In this document: positions 1 to 11,800 of the stretch, piece after piece
How positions within the stretch are numbered: the first letter of the stretch is position 1
Layout: every line of letters starts with the position of its first letter
NCBI GenBank assembly: GCA_013399305.1
Contig: VXAI01000194.1
Span: 1,365,425-1,429,424, forward strand
DNA: 64,000 nucleotides
Direction of reading: 5' to 3'
From: Rostratula benghalensis
Taxonomy: Eukaryota; Chordata; Aves; Charadriiformes; Rostratulidae
Notes under the pieces: generated by a model
Databases searched by the model: none
Seen by the model: the letters and a program-made list of their open reading frames with translations, nothing else
Told to the model about the DNA's origin: nothing
Program-made: the position numbers and the translations under genes

Positions 1-40
1 CCTTTGGGGCTCTGCCTCCTCTCCGAGGCAGCTCCTATTT

Positions 41-76
41 CTGTCTGTCTGTCTGTCTGTCTGTCTGCCTGTCTGC
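41..76 (+). repeat. CTGT tetranucleotide microsatellite
   Basis: Tandem CTGT units, about seven perfect copies followed by interrupted ones (CTGCCTGT). A simple repeat. Confidence 0.95.
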
Positions 77-150
77 CTTCTCCAGGAGTTTTGTTTTTTG
101 CAGGCGGGGAGGAGCCGCCGTCACAGAACATCCTGTGCAAGCCTGGGGAG

Positions 151-160
151 CCATAAAAGG
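151..160 (+). promoter_or_regulatory. Consensus CArG box (possible SRF site)
   Basis: The ten bases CCATAAAAGG fit CC(A/T)6GG exactly, the binding consensus of serum response factor. They also contain an ATAAAA string. With no mapped transcription start nearby, the functional assignment is inference. Confidence 0.3.
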
Positions 161-616
161 CTTAATTCTGGGTCTGGTAACGCAGTGTGTACACACGCAC
201 GCACACCCCGGCTGCCGGCGAAGACCAGATGGGGAAACACTCTCCCTCCTGATTGCCCTCCATCTCCGGCAGGGTGAAGATTAGGGCGGCTGCATTTATG
301 CTGATTTATGCTGATTTATTTTTTTTTTTTTTTTTATCCCTCCCACGCATCCCTCCCAGCCCCGACTGCTGCCGTCCCTGCTCACGTCCCACCTCGCCAG
401 CGCTGCGGGGTGCAGGGGGGACACGGAGGGAGCCGAGGAGGAAGAGGAGGATGCTCTGTGGGTACCCAGGATTTGGGTGTTGAGGAGCATTTCTGGCAGG
501 GAGCCATGCTCCAGCTGGGCTCAGCGCGGCTTCCCGGGAGCTGTGAGTACATCCACGTCCCCTGGCTCTCCTGGCAGGAGGGGGGAGTTTCTTGCTGGAG
601 GCCAGGGGGTTATGGT

Positions 617-658
617 NNNNNNNNNNNNNNNNNNNNNNNNNNNNNNNNNNNNNNNNNN
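617..658. other. Assembly gap (42 N)
   Basis: Run of N. Any open frame crossing this position is meaningless. Confidence 1.
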
Positions 659-3600
659 CAGGGGAGGACAGCTTTTCTCCCAGTGCCAGGCCAGGATATT
701 AATGAGCAAACAGAAACAAAGCTTTGACTTTGTGTTTTCCTCCCAAAAAGTGAGCTAAGGAGGGTGGGTTTTATCTTCTTTTTTTGTTTGGGTTTTTTTT
801 TTTTTTTCCTTCCCCTACCCCCTATCCTCTCCTCTCCCCCCAGTAGTCCCCAAACCCTGTATTTTCAGCTTTTACTCCCAGCCCAGGCCCTGGTGAGGCT
901 GTGCCATGAGCTACCCCCAGCTGAGATCTGGCCCAAGTGCTTTCCATTCCCTCTGGAGCGATGCAGCCTAAATCCAGCAAAACAGGAGCATTATAAACAT
1001 AACCAGCGAGACTGCAGGGCTTCAAAAAGACCTTCTTTATGGGGCCCGTGCAAAAGAGAAGCTGGCTGTGCCCCGAGCAGAGGCAGCCAGGGCTGGGGGG
1101 GGAGGGGGGGAAAGGGAGGAGATGCAGGATGCTGTTGGGAGTGGGACCAGGGAAGGGGCAACCTTCAGTCTGCAGGTGAGTTACCTTTCCTCCTGATGAA
1201 ATTATAACACTCTTCCCCTCAACAAACTGCGACATCAACAGATCTTACCTTGTCCTGCTGACTCTTCAGCCCACCCAGGTGAAAAAAAGGATGGTCTGAG
1301 ATGTTTCTGTGTGCTAACAAGCACCAAAAAATGAAAACACCTTTCCCCCCTGTCCCGTAGCTAAAGCTCCTGGCGTCCTTCTGATGCACCACTGCTGTGC
1401 TCTTCTCTGGGGAATATTTCCTTCCACAACCCCTCTGCCATCCTCCTGTTAGCAACCGCAGGAAATTGTGTATGGCAGGGTGAGGCTGGAAATGATCTCG
1501 AGGGGCTGGTAACTGGGGGGAAGGGGTGACGCCAGGGAGGAGGTCAGAGTGGGCACAGCCCGATGCCTTCACCTTCAAACCACACGTCCTCACGTCTGCT
1601 CAGGAGCAGAAGGGATGAAACAAGCTGCTTGTGAGTTCTGCTGCTTTTCTTTTGCTTGGTACAATTAATTCTCTTACAATTGCAGTGCTTTTTCTCTCTC
1701 CTTTCTAACTGAGCAGTCTCCTTGGCCAGCTGGGTGATTTGCAGAGAAAGGCAGGGAACTAGTGGATTTGCTTTTTTTGTTGTTATTTTTCTGGGGAGCT
1801 GTTACTATGGCAAGGAAACTTGATTCAGTGCGAAGGGAGGTCAGAAATACCAGACTGAAAATTTCATGCATGTTCTGTTTAAAGCCTCAGCTGCCAGGGT
1901 TTGAACAAGGGGGGAGTAGAGGCACCAGACTCCCTGTTTTTTCAGAGCTTTGTTTTAAAGTCTTTTCTGCTTAAAAGTTGGAGTAATCTGAAAATCCAGA
2001 CTTGGTATTACGTGACCTTGTGAGCTGGGACTACACCTTATAAAATATAAGGACTATAGCTTGTAATCAAAGCTTATAGAAAGGCTATCTGAGTGTCACC
2101 AAGAAAAGGTGTTAGGTCATGTAGCACCTTCCTGCAGGTGACTGCAGGAGAAGTTGTTCTGTGGGGCCCTGAAGGAGACCCAGTGCTTGGGACAGGAGCT
2201 GAGGGGGGAGATACAAAGGTGCCAAACTTCTCCAAAGACTCTGGTCCCACTCAGAGCCATGGATCAGTGGTGAGAATTTGAAGAGAGCTGCATCTGTGGG
2301 GGTGCTGAGCTCTCTGGACTATTGTAGGATGGGGTTTTGGGGTGCTGGGTTCCTCTGAAAATCTCTTCATTGGGTGGCAAAGAAATGAGCCAGGGAAATC
2401 CTGTAAAGGGATTTTATGGCTCCCTTCTGGGTGTTGAGCAGGGGGAAATGTGAGCCTAGAGCTTCCTGGAAGATCTGCCCCTGTGAAAGCTGTGGGGTTT
2501 GTTGGCTGTGTCTCTGCTGAAAAAAGGAAAAGTTCATTTACAGCAGAGGTTGGTATCTGAGCCCACAGGGACAGGGCCCCTTTACACTGTGCTAATGTTT
2601 ATCTGATAGGGCAAAGGGTGGTTGCACTCTGACTTTTATAAGCTTCCAGGAGGAAAAGCAGCTCCCTTCAATTACCGTGATTAATGGGGAGATGTAGGTG
2701 CTGCTCCCACATCTGAATCTTTCTCAGTGTGTTATTTGAGATGCACCATATCCTGCTAACCTCCAGTGGAGGTGAAAACAGCATAAAGAAAATCATCTCC
2801 CTGTTTCCCCTCCTTTCTCATCACTTGTTGTTGGTTTTCTCTGGACAAAATCCCCAGTTCTGGGGATATCTGATATGGGACTGATATGGGACTGATAGCA
2901 GGGCAGCTCCAGCCTTTGGAGGAAGGGTAGGTATGGAGTCCCACCTCCACAAGCAGCTTCCCTGCGTGGGTGAACAGAGCCTTGGGGGGTCCCAGGAGGA
3001 GATGTGTTTGTGCCCAGCATCCCAGGCATGCCCTGCCTGGCACCTCTGCCAGGTGAGTGGCATTGAGTGGTTCTGGGGAGCAGAAAAGCTGAACCCCAGG
3101 GGGCTGGTCCCTGCTCCAATCTGTGGGGTGGATCCTGTGCCTGGAGCAGCACTTTTCCCAGCACCTGGATAACCTGGAATTGCACTGGGAAGAGTCAGGC
3201 ACAGGCAGGGGAGAGCTGGGCTGTGCCTGAAACCCCTCCTTGGCAGCGGCTGAAATTCCTGGGGACCTCCTCTCCGTGTCCCCCCATCCTGGCTTTGTAC
3301 CATGAGTGTTTCTTGGGGCAGAAACGGGTTCCCTGCACTGAATCATCTCCTTTTAGCTGTCTTCACCGAGTCTGTGCTGTGTCATCTCTCCCTCCTCTTT
3401 ATTTAATAGAGTGCAGGCAGCCAAGGCAGAGCTGAAACGGAGCTGCTCACTCCTGCCTGGTGCTGAGGAGCTGGAGCTGTGATTTCTTTTCGGGTTTTGT
3501 GTGCTATTTCCAGCATCTTGTTGCCCCTGTTCCTGCCTCTCCTGTGACACCCGTCCCCAGAGCTGTGGGAACCATCACTCTGGCTGGTGATGCTGGCTGG

Positions 3601-6600
3601 ATGTCAGGCTGTTTTCAGCTCAGCTTTGCACCCTCTTCTCTCGCCTTGGCTGGCAAATAGCAGGACTGCCCCGTGCTTATCTGGTGTGACATTTGGGTGA
3701 GTACAAGAGGTTTTTCTCTGGAAGCAGTAGTTTCTGTAATGGGCTTCTCTGTCAGGGTGGTGGCTGTCAGTGTCTCTGTTTTAGCCTGCTCCTGGTGACA
3801 GCAAGGAACATGTGGGCGTTTGGCAGTTGGCAGACGATATGGGGAGCAGTGATGTTCTGGGAGCACAGCTCCTGATGAGGCTGTGAGGGCTGTCCTGGGT
3901 CTGACCCAGCCCCACATCCAGTGATGGAAAGCTGGGATCATACTACTGATGTTGGAGAAGCTGAGTGTTGGCTGGGGTACGGCTCAAGGGAACTTGTGAT
4001 GGGATGCCAGGGTGAAGCATGGTTGTCTCCTGGATCTTTGTCCCTGAAATCAAGGCTGTTCCTAAAGTGAGGGGTTTGAGCGGGTGATGCTCTGTGAGGC
4101 ACAGCAGTGATGTGCTGCTGGGACTGCAGAAGTGCTGGAGGCCTTTTGGAGCAAGTCAGACACCCATGGTACAGCATCAGTTCGTGGTGGCTTGTATCTG
4201 CCTCGGGATGCGCGAGGATTAGGGATCTCTTTCCATTTCTAGCCCTGAGTTCCTCCCTGAAGGAGGCTTGTCAATGTGTAAGTGTGGCTGGGGGTGTGTA
4301 CAGTGATATCTCAGGGTGGATATCCTCAGTATGAGCATTAAAATAGAAGATTTAGGAGTATCTCTGTGGCTTTTTATCTTCTGGGGCTTTTTTGCATTTC
4401 CTTCAAGTTGGAGAGGTGTAAACAGGACCCCTTTTTTGCTCTGGGCCCGTGCAGAGGTGTTTCCATACCATTTTCAGGGTAGTGAGTCAGCCTGAAGAAC
4501 AAGCTGATGGCTGGAGGGTGGAGATTTCAGCTCCAGCTGGGCACCTGAGGGAATTTCAAACCCAGAGCAACAAAACTTCTAAATCCTGGAGAGAGGCGAG
4601 TTAGGAGGGATAAGGGAAGCAGTGCCACACACCCAGATCTCTCTCCCCTGTTCAGCCTTTCCATCACTTTGGTACCCACCCATCCATCACAAATCACTGC
4701 AGGCAGTAAATGCCACTAAAACAAGGGGTCTCTAAAATAAGCCTGAGGTAACCTGCAAGGTGAGGAATGTTCTCTCCTCGGAGGGAGCATCTGGGTGGTC
4801 CAGCACAGGGAGCTCAGCCCCATGCACTAGGAGGTTCCCCCTCTCCCACCAGAGCCCTGTCCCTGTCTTGGTGGGTGCTGTGGGGCTCTCCTTGCACGTA
4901 GACTCTTGGCAAAGCCCCTGGGGGGGGGGTGTCTGTGGGTGCTGTGCTGCTCCCTGAGCTCTTAAAGCAGGGGATTCTGTCCTGCGAGGGTGAGAGCTGG
5001 GCCCTTGGCACCGCGCCTGCCATCTCCTCTGATAGAAAAGCAATTACCATCTCGTTCTGATTTTAATATGGCTGTTTAAGGGGAAAAAAAAAAAAAAAAA
5101 AAAGTTAATGCTTCAAATTTGTTTGGTCTAATTAAGTGATAATTCCTCTCTGCCTGGGAGGAGAACATGGGTGCAGTGCATCGGGGTGTTGGGTCAGCAC
5201 ATTTTGATGGCTCCCATCTCTGGTGCAGCCCTGGCACTGCCTTCTGTGAGGCTCTGGTGATGCTGGAGAGACAGAGACAAAGGCTGTGGGTACCATGTTT
5301 CACACTGACCTTGATTTTTTATTTTTCTTTAAAGAGTGTGAAAGAGGAGAATAGCAAATTCTTTGTATGCCAAGGCAGCTGGATTCAGGCAGAGCTTTGC
5401 ATTACTGCTGCTGGGGGTGGTGGCTCTGGATCTGCTGGCTCCTGCTGTCTGGATCCACAGCTGGGCTGAACTGGCAGGTCTTTGCTCTGTCTGGTCTCAG
5501 GAAGGACCTGCCCAGAGCTCCACAGAGATGCTCAGCCATCTCCAAGCGCGTTGAGTCATTCTCTGTGCTCTGGTATGTTGAAAAAGAATTTTTAAGCAAT
5601 TTTAGACAATTATGCTCGAGCTTTGGATAGCCTTGATGACAGCAGAGAAACTGTCTGGCACCAGCCATGAGGTTCTTCTTCTGTCAGACATTTGAGTGAT
5701 GCTGATTGTGTCTCATCCCAGGGCTGCACTTTAGAGTTGAAGACATTGAGGCACGGGGCAGGAAAATGACTTCTCGGAGGTCGGGATCCAAATGTGTCAC
5801 AGTCCTAGAAATAGGAGCTGGCTCTGCTTTTCTAATTTGCTGGCCCATGCTGAATTTGTCCGTGGTAGTGCATGAAAATTCACCTGGAAAGAAAATAAAT
5901 TATTCATGAAAGAGATGCTCCAGAGCTGCTTAAGCTGCCAAGGCAAAAATCCCTGAGCTGATCCGGTTGCGGGTGGTGATGCCCAACAGGGGACAGGGGA
6001 TTTGAGAGAGGTGGGGGACACTGCAGCTGGTGACCCTGGCTGTTGTTGGCCCCTGTCTCCTCAGCTGCTGGGAAGAGGCAAAGTGTGGGGCTGGACCTGC
6101 TGCTGCTTTTTATTGTTGCTTTGTGCTCCTTTGTACCACAGCCCCCACGCTGCCGGGGATGTGCGCATGTGCCAGCGCCGGGCCCTGCTGCTGGAGGGTT
6201 ATAGCCCAAAGAGTATTCTGGGGTTTATTATCCACATTGTTTAGGCAATAAGTGATTTTTAGCTGACTGCTGAAATTTATTTGAGAGAATAAGTTAAAAT
6301 AAACAGCCCTGCTTGGATGGATTGGTTTTCACGCCAGCTCAGACTTGGATGTGAAGTGATTTTGAGGGATCTCAGCCCAGCTGTCCACGACCTGTTTCAC
6401 CAATGTTTTTCCATCCTCCTCTTCCAATTCACACTTTTGGAGGAAATGCAGGGACTAATATGATGGTGGGAACTGGTCTCCCCTTCAGATGAGCCCTGGG
6501 GGCTCTGGTGCTGGCAGGCTGTGCCCCGAGGCAGAGATGGGGAATTTGTGGGGATGCTGTGCCGTAGGGAGCTGAGACAACACCCTGGGCCCTGGCTGTG

Positions 6601-8120
6601 CTCCGAGGGCCACCTCCATCTCCTTGATGAACACAACAGGCATGAATTTATAGGAGAAACACGTGGCATCCCCAGTGTGCTACAGGGAGGATGAGTCTTG
6701 GATGCAGGAGCAACAGCCTGTGTCCCTCTGCCCTGCGTGCATCTTATCCCCTTCCAGGGGCATCAGCATCCGTGCTGTGGTCCCCAGAAAGCAGCAGGGT
6801 ACCCTGCCGGATCACCCGAAGTGCTGAGTGGTGACAGGCAGCTGTAGGTGGCTGTTGCTAAGCTACAGGCTCTGTCTGCTCCGGCTGTCAGAGGGCTGGG
6901 AGAGCTGGAGGGCTGTGGTCAGACCCAAGCATTGAGTGATGTGGTGGGACACGGGATGGGGGGTGGGAAATAAGCTGTTCCTGCATTGGGGATTTTTTCC
7001 AGAGCCCACTCATTTACTCTCTGCTCCAGACGATGTGGCAGGAGACAAGTCTGGTTCTCCCTTTTGGAAGAAGGGAGTCCATGGCCTTGAGGAACCCAAC
7101 CAAGCAGTTGGATGCTTTATTTATGTTTAGGTATCGTGGATAGGAGAGAGCAAGTTGGCTCTTCACATCCCACCCCTCATCCCTGTTCCTGTCTCTAACT
7201 GAAACGCCTGCAAGCAGCAGGCAAGGCGCTGGGTGTCTGCCTTGGAGGCAGGGAAGTGGGGCCAGGAGCAAACCTCTGCCCCAGGAGCTTTCCAACTGTG
7301 GTCCACAGGAAAGCAGAGCTGGGCAGCCCCGCTCTGCTGCCAGGGGAGCAATTTTGGGGGCTCAACAGGACCTCGGCAAGCACTGGGAAAAGTCTCAGGA
7401 GTCTGTGCATGGGGAGAGGAGGGAACGATGCTGCCCAGACCAGAGCAGTGCTCAACAAGGACATACGCCTTCTTTGGGGTTTTTTGGCAACTGTTCACCC
7501 TACCCTGCAGTCCTGTCTCCAAAGGTTCCTGCAGGCAGCATGTGCTGGGAGAGGCTGCAGCATCTGCAAGGGTAAAGATAAATCTTGCTCTGTTTTAAGG
7601 GCGATTGTTGAACAGCCCCAGTTACACGATGCAGGTGGAGATGCTCAGTGCAAAAGGCACCTTATTCCACGCTGGGAGAACGGACAAGCCACCGCCTTTG
7701 TTCCTTTCCATTTGCCCTCCCTCTGTCCTCCTGCGCTAATTAATCTCATGTGCATGCTTAATGGCCATTCTGAGAGAGGAGATGAGAAAAAAGGTGGGTT
7801 TCCAGCAAGAGCTTGTGCCTCTGCTCCCTGGGCTGCTCTCTGGACCCCATGCAGCTCCATGGCACAGCCTGTGGGTCGGGGCTGGTTTTTTCTCCTTTCC
7901 CAGCTGAGGGCTACAGGAGCGAGTCCTCCCCAGGGCCTGCAGGAGGATGTACAGTGGGGTCAGGAGGAGGAATCAAGTCAGAGGAGGAGGAAGAGTTCCC
8001 CAGCAGGCAGGAAAACAGCGGGGAAGTGAGCAGACAGCTCTCAGCCTCCTCAGTTTGAATGTCGCTTGGGGGCGGGGATGCTCAGGAAAGGATAACAAAC
8101 TGACTCCAACCTCTCTTGCC

Positions 8121-8143
8121 TTTTTTTTTTTTTTTTTTTTTTT
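8121..8143 (+). repeat. Poly-T run and pyrimidine tract
   Basis: Twenty-three consecutive T, followed by CCCTCCC and further T-rich sequence up to the AG at 8174-8175. It doubles as an unusually long polypyrimidine tract for the predicted acceptor there. Confidence 0.9.
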
Positions 8144-8175
8144 CCCTCCCTTCTTTTGTTTTGTTTTATTTTTAG

Positions 8176-8231
8176 GACCCGTCTCTGCATGAGCTTCTGG
8201 GACTGCAGGATTAATGGAAAGGCAATGAAAG
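8176..8231 (+). other. KLHDC8A: Probable 5' untranslated exon of KLHDC8A
   Basis: A very long pyrimidine tract ends in TTTTTAG at 8175 and a GTACGG donor follows at 8232, giving a 56-base exon. A second acceptor (GTTTTGCAG, ending at 8419) lies 188 bases further on and begins the exon holding the start codon. The exon has ATGs at 8189 and 8213. The first continues through the splice junction to a TAG at 8422-8424. There is no protein evidence for this exon, only splice-site quality and position. Confidence 0.4.
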
Positions 8232-8419
8232 GTACGGGGGGGTGACTGTGGGGGGCTGCCTGGTGTGGCTGCTCCTGGCTGCCTGCAGTTCTGCCAGGGG
8301 GCAGATGCTGCTTGCACTTTGTGTTTCTCGTTGGGTTTGGTTGGGGGGGGGGAGGGTGTTTGTGGGGTTTTTTTGTTGGTTTTTTTTTCCCCCTGGCACT
8401 TCTCTGCTCTGTTTTGCAG

Positions 8420-8476
8420 CGTAGCCAGCCCCCTCCCGTGGGCAGGGACGGATGCTGCCTCTCCCCACCACCCACC
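8420..8476 (+). other. KLHDC8A: KLHDC8A 5' UTR portion of first coding exon
   Basis: Between the TTTTGCAG acceptor (ends 8419) and the start codon at 8477 are 57 bases with stops and no conserved coding. The start lies in the context CCCACCATGG, a near-ideal Kozak sequence. Confidence 0.5.
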
Positions 8477-8852
8477 ATGGAGCTGGCTAACACCAAAGAC
8501 TTCCAGTGGAAGACCCTCGCCCCGCTCCCGAGCCGCAGGGTCTACTCCACCTTGGTGGAAGCTGGTGGGCAAGTGTTTGCCATCGGGGGCTGTGATGACA
8601 ACGGTGTCCCCATGGACTGCTTCGAGGTCTACTCCCCCGAGGCCGACCAGTGGACCTCGCTGCCCCCCATGCCCACAGCCCGGGCAGGGGTGGCCGTGGC
8701 CACCTTGGGCAAGAGGATCATGGTGATAGGAGGGGTGGGAGTGAATCAGATGCCACTGAAGATAGTGGAGATGTACAACACAGACGAGGGCAAGTGGAAG
8801 AAGAGGAATTCGCTGAGAGAGGCTGCCATGGGCATCTCGGTGACAGCAAAAG
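8477..8852 (+). CDS. KLHDC8A: KLHDC8A coding exon 1
   Basis: Residues 1-125 plus one base. It begins [12 protein letters not shown] and ends GISVTAK. The donor is AAAG followed by GCAAGG, a GC-type splice site; reading on would leave the conserved protein within a codon. Confidence 0.95.
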
Positions 8853-11800
8853 GCAAGGAGGGTTCAGTCCTTGCAGGGCAGGGAGGGATGGTTGTGGGGT
8901 GGGGAGGATGAGCAGCTAGCACAAAAGCTTTCTGGGCAATGGCACGGGGTTACATTGTTCTCCAGAACATTTTCTGGTCTCCTAGAAGTTGATCCCCTTT
9001 TATTTGTCATATCCCACCTGCTAAAGATGACTGTTCTGTAGGTGGCCATGAGGGCCATGGCTGTGCCTGGTACCCAGGGGTATTTCAGACAGGTCCAAGC
9101 CTCAGGGTCTTAAATCAAACTTCTCCAGGGTTTTGTAGCAAATTCTGGTCTTTGTGTGCTGCAGATGCTGGAAAAATAGGAATGGTGCTGGTGGCTGAGC
9201 GTAGCCAGGCTGGGAGGACCAGGCTCAGCTGGGGAGCCAGAGATGAAGGTCTGAGCTACAGAATAGCTTTGGTTTGAAGAGGTGTCTCTGGTCCAAACCT
9301 AGAAGAACCAGCCAAGAGAGAGTCAGCTTTTTTATCATGGGCCCAAATTGTTGTATGAGGAGGGGAGGTGGTTGGCCTCAAGGAGGGCTCCTGCATAACT
9401 CCCCTCCGAAAGCTTAACTGGGGTTTGTTAAATGCCTGTGGGGCTCTGCCATATCAGCCCATCTCATTTTTTAATTTCCAAGCAGAGATGTGGAGCATTG
9501 ATTTCCTTTAGCGTGCTCTGCCACGCTTTGAAGAGCCTGGGGCTGGGAGTTGTGTTCCTGAGCAGCGTGGCCTGAGGTCAGCCAGCTTCCCGCCGGGGCT
9601 GGGATTACGGATCTAATCTCCAGGCAGCTTCTTTGAAAGCTGCTTGGTTTGTTTGCTTAAGTGAGTTTAAAAGCTACCATCAAGGAATGTTTAAAAATAA
9701 TGTTTGCCATCTTGAAGATGATTTTTCTCTCAGAGTATAAGCTTGCCTGGCTGATACGGCGGGGTCAGTTTGGTGTGAGAGGCCAGGAACAGGAATAGCA
9801 GCCCAAATAAATCCTTGCAGCCATTTAGCAGGCTGGCCTCTGCTTTTTCAGCTGCTTTGTAAGGCTGCCCCCAAGGGCAGGGCTGCTGGGGCTCCTGAAT
9901 CCTGTCTGCGGAGTGAGGTGCTTGTTGAAGGAGGTGATGTGGGTGCTGTGCAGGTCTTGGAGAGCCTGTTTTGCCATTAGCCAGAGGTGGATGTAGCTGC
10001 TGTGGGTTTGGTGAGGAATAAGTGGCCTCTGTGCCTCGTCTGGGTCACAGAGACAAGAGGAGACTTCATTGCCCTCTGCAGCTCCCTGAAAGGAGGTTGC
10101 AGAGAGGTGGGTGCTGGCCTCTTCTCCCAAGGGAATCATGACAGGACCAGAGGAAATGGTCTGAAGTTGCAGCAGGGGAGGTTCAGGTTAGATCTCAGGA
10201 AGAATGACTTCACTGAGAGGGTGGTCAGGAACTGGAACAGCCTGCCCAGGGAGGTGGTGGAGTCACCAGCCCTGGAGGGATTGAAGAAACCTGTAGATGT
10301 GACACTTCAAGGCATGCTCTAATGCCCGAGATTGTTGGGTTGGGTGATTTATTTTGTGGGTTGTGTGGTTTCATTTGCTTTGGTTGGTTTGGTTGGTTTT
10401 CTGTGTGTGTATGGTTGGGCTCGATGAATTCAGAGGGCCCTTCCAACCAGGAAGATGCTGTGATTCTGTACGGTGCCATGTGCATTGGGGGGGTGTGGAT
10501 ATTTCTGATGCTTTCCTGTAATAATTTTGTGGGGTTTTCTTGCTTCTTGGCCCTTGTCCAGAATACAGAGTGTACGCGGCCGGTGGGATGGGATCTGACC
10601 TGCGGCCACACAACTACCTTCAGCACTACGACATGCTCAAGGACATCTGGGTGTCACTGGCGGCCATGCCCACACCCAGGTACGCTGCCACCTCCTTCCT
10701 GCGAGGCACCAAGATCTATGTGCTGGGTAAGAAGCCTTCCTTCCTCCTCTTCCTCCTCCTCCTCCTCCTGGGCAGCAGCTCCTTTGCTCTGAGAAAACCT
10801 CCCCTCTCCGAGGCTCATCCACGGCTGCTGGCAGCCGAGGGTACAGCTGGTCTTTGCTCAATTTGCAGTCCTGCAACTGTGATAAAAGCCCTCGGATTCA
10901 ACTAGTGGGTGAAAATACTTCTGTGCATTTTATTACCAGCAAAATACCGCGCAGCTTCGCAAAGGGTCTGCCTCTGGCAGAGGAAAGACCCGCCGTCGCT
11001 GGGAAATGCTGAACCCAGCCTTTTGCAGGGGATGTTTTTCATTAGCCTTGTGCTATAGGAAGGGAAACTGAGGCAGAGAAATGTGGCTTGTGGCCAAATG
11101 GCACCTCAGGATCGAAACACAGGAGTTTGCTCAAACCGCCCCAAAAGCCCTGGCTCTCTTTGGGGGTTACCAGAAAAGACTCTTTGATCTATTTTGCAGT
11201 TTGCTGCTGCTGGTGAACAATTTGTGGGCCTGGTAGTGAGCACAGGCTCTGCTTTCAAAGGCACACCGAGCATCCGAGCTGAGAATAGCTGTATTCATCT
11301 GCCTCTGGGTGGGAGAATAATACATGTCTTTGGTGGTGGTGGCAGCAGCTGCTCTGGCTCTCCTGCTCCATCAGGAGCTCGGCAGAGAGACTGGGGCTTG
11401 CTGCCTGGCACCGGGGCTGAACTCATCTGAATTGTAAAGGCTGATCCCTGAGCACTGATCCCTGCTCTGCTGTGGATTTGTCTTGATTAAACCAGTGCAT
11501 AATAAACACCTTCCTGTGCCAGCGACCTGCTGCTGCCGGCGTGGAGGGTGTGATGCACTGAAAAATGAAGTGCTTTCATGGCATGAACCTGCAGTTCATG
11601 GAGAGGGAGCTCAAGGCTGAGAAGGTGCCTGGCCCAGCAGGCCCTCATCCAGGTGACCTGAGACCTGGGGACATCCTATCAGTTGGCAGCTGGCTATCAG
11701 CCTGCCTTAGGAGGCTCCTCTGGTTCCTGGTGTCGTTGACTTGGTGCTATGAGCCAAGCTGACCCTTTTCTTTCCGTCTCCCCTGCCCCAGGTGGAAGGC

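Larger units (their letters stand above)
1..8175. other. Upstream region of KLHDC8A, no coding exon recognised
   Basis: About 8 kb upstream of the first KLHDC8A exon that I can support. It holds a CTGT microsatellite at the left edge, an assembly gap at 617-658, poly-T or poly-A runs near 321-336, 790-807 and 5084-5103, and otherwise mixed-composition DNA. The open frames here are short, contain low-complexity translations and lack matching splice signals or any family I recognise. The true KLHDC8A promoter and first untranslated exon may lie here. AT-rich islands such as 5060-5150 and 7735-7770 carry TAATTA cores and could be enhancers, but that is inference only. Confidence 0.6.

Noticed and set aside
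1..8000. Search for a microRNA related to miR-135b, which lies near LEMD1/KLHDC8A in mammals
   Set aside because: I did not find its mature sequence by eye; it is probably further left, outside the window.
7973..8572. 199-residue minus-strand frame overlapping KLHDC8A exon 1
   Set aside because: It contains poly-lysine from the poly-T tract and is antisense to a conserved exon; no homology recognised.
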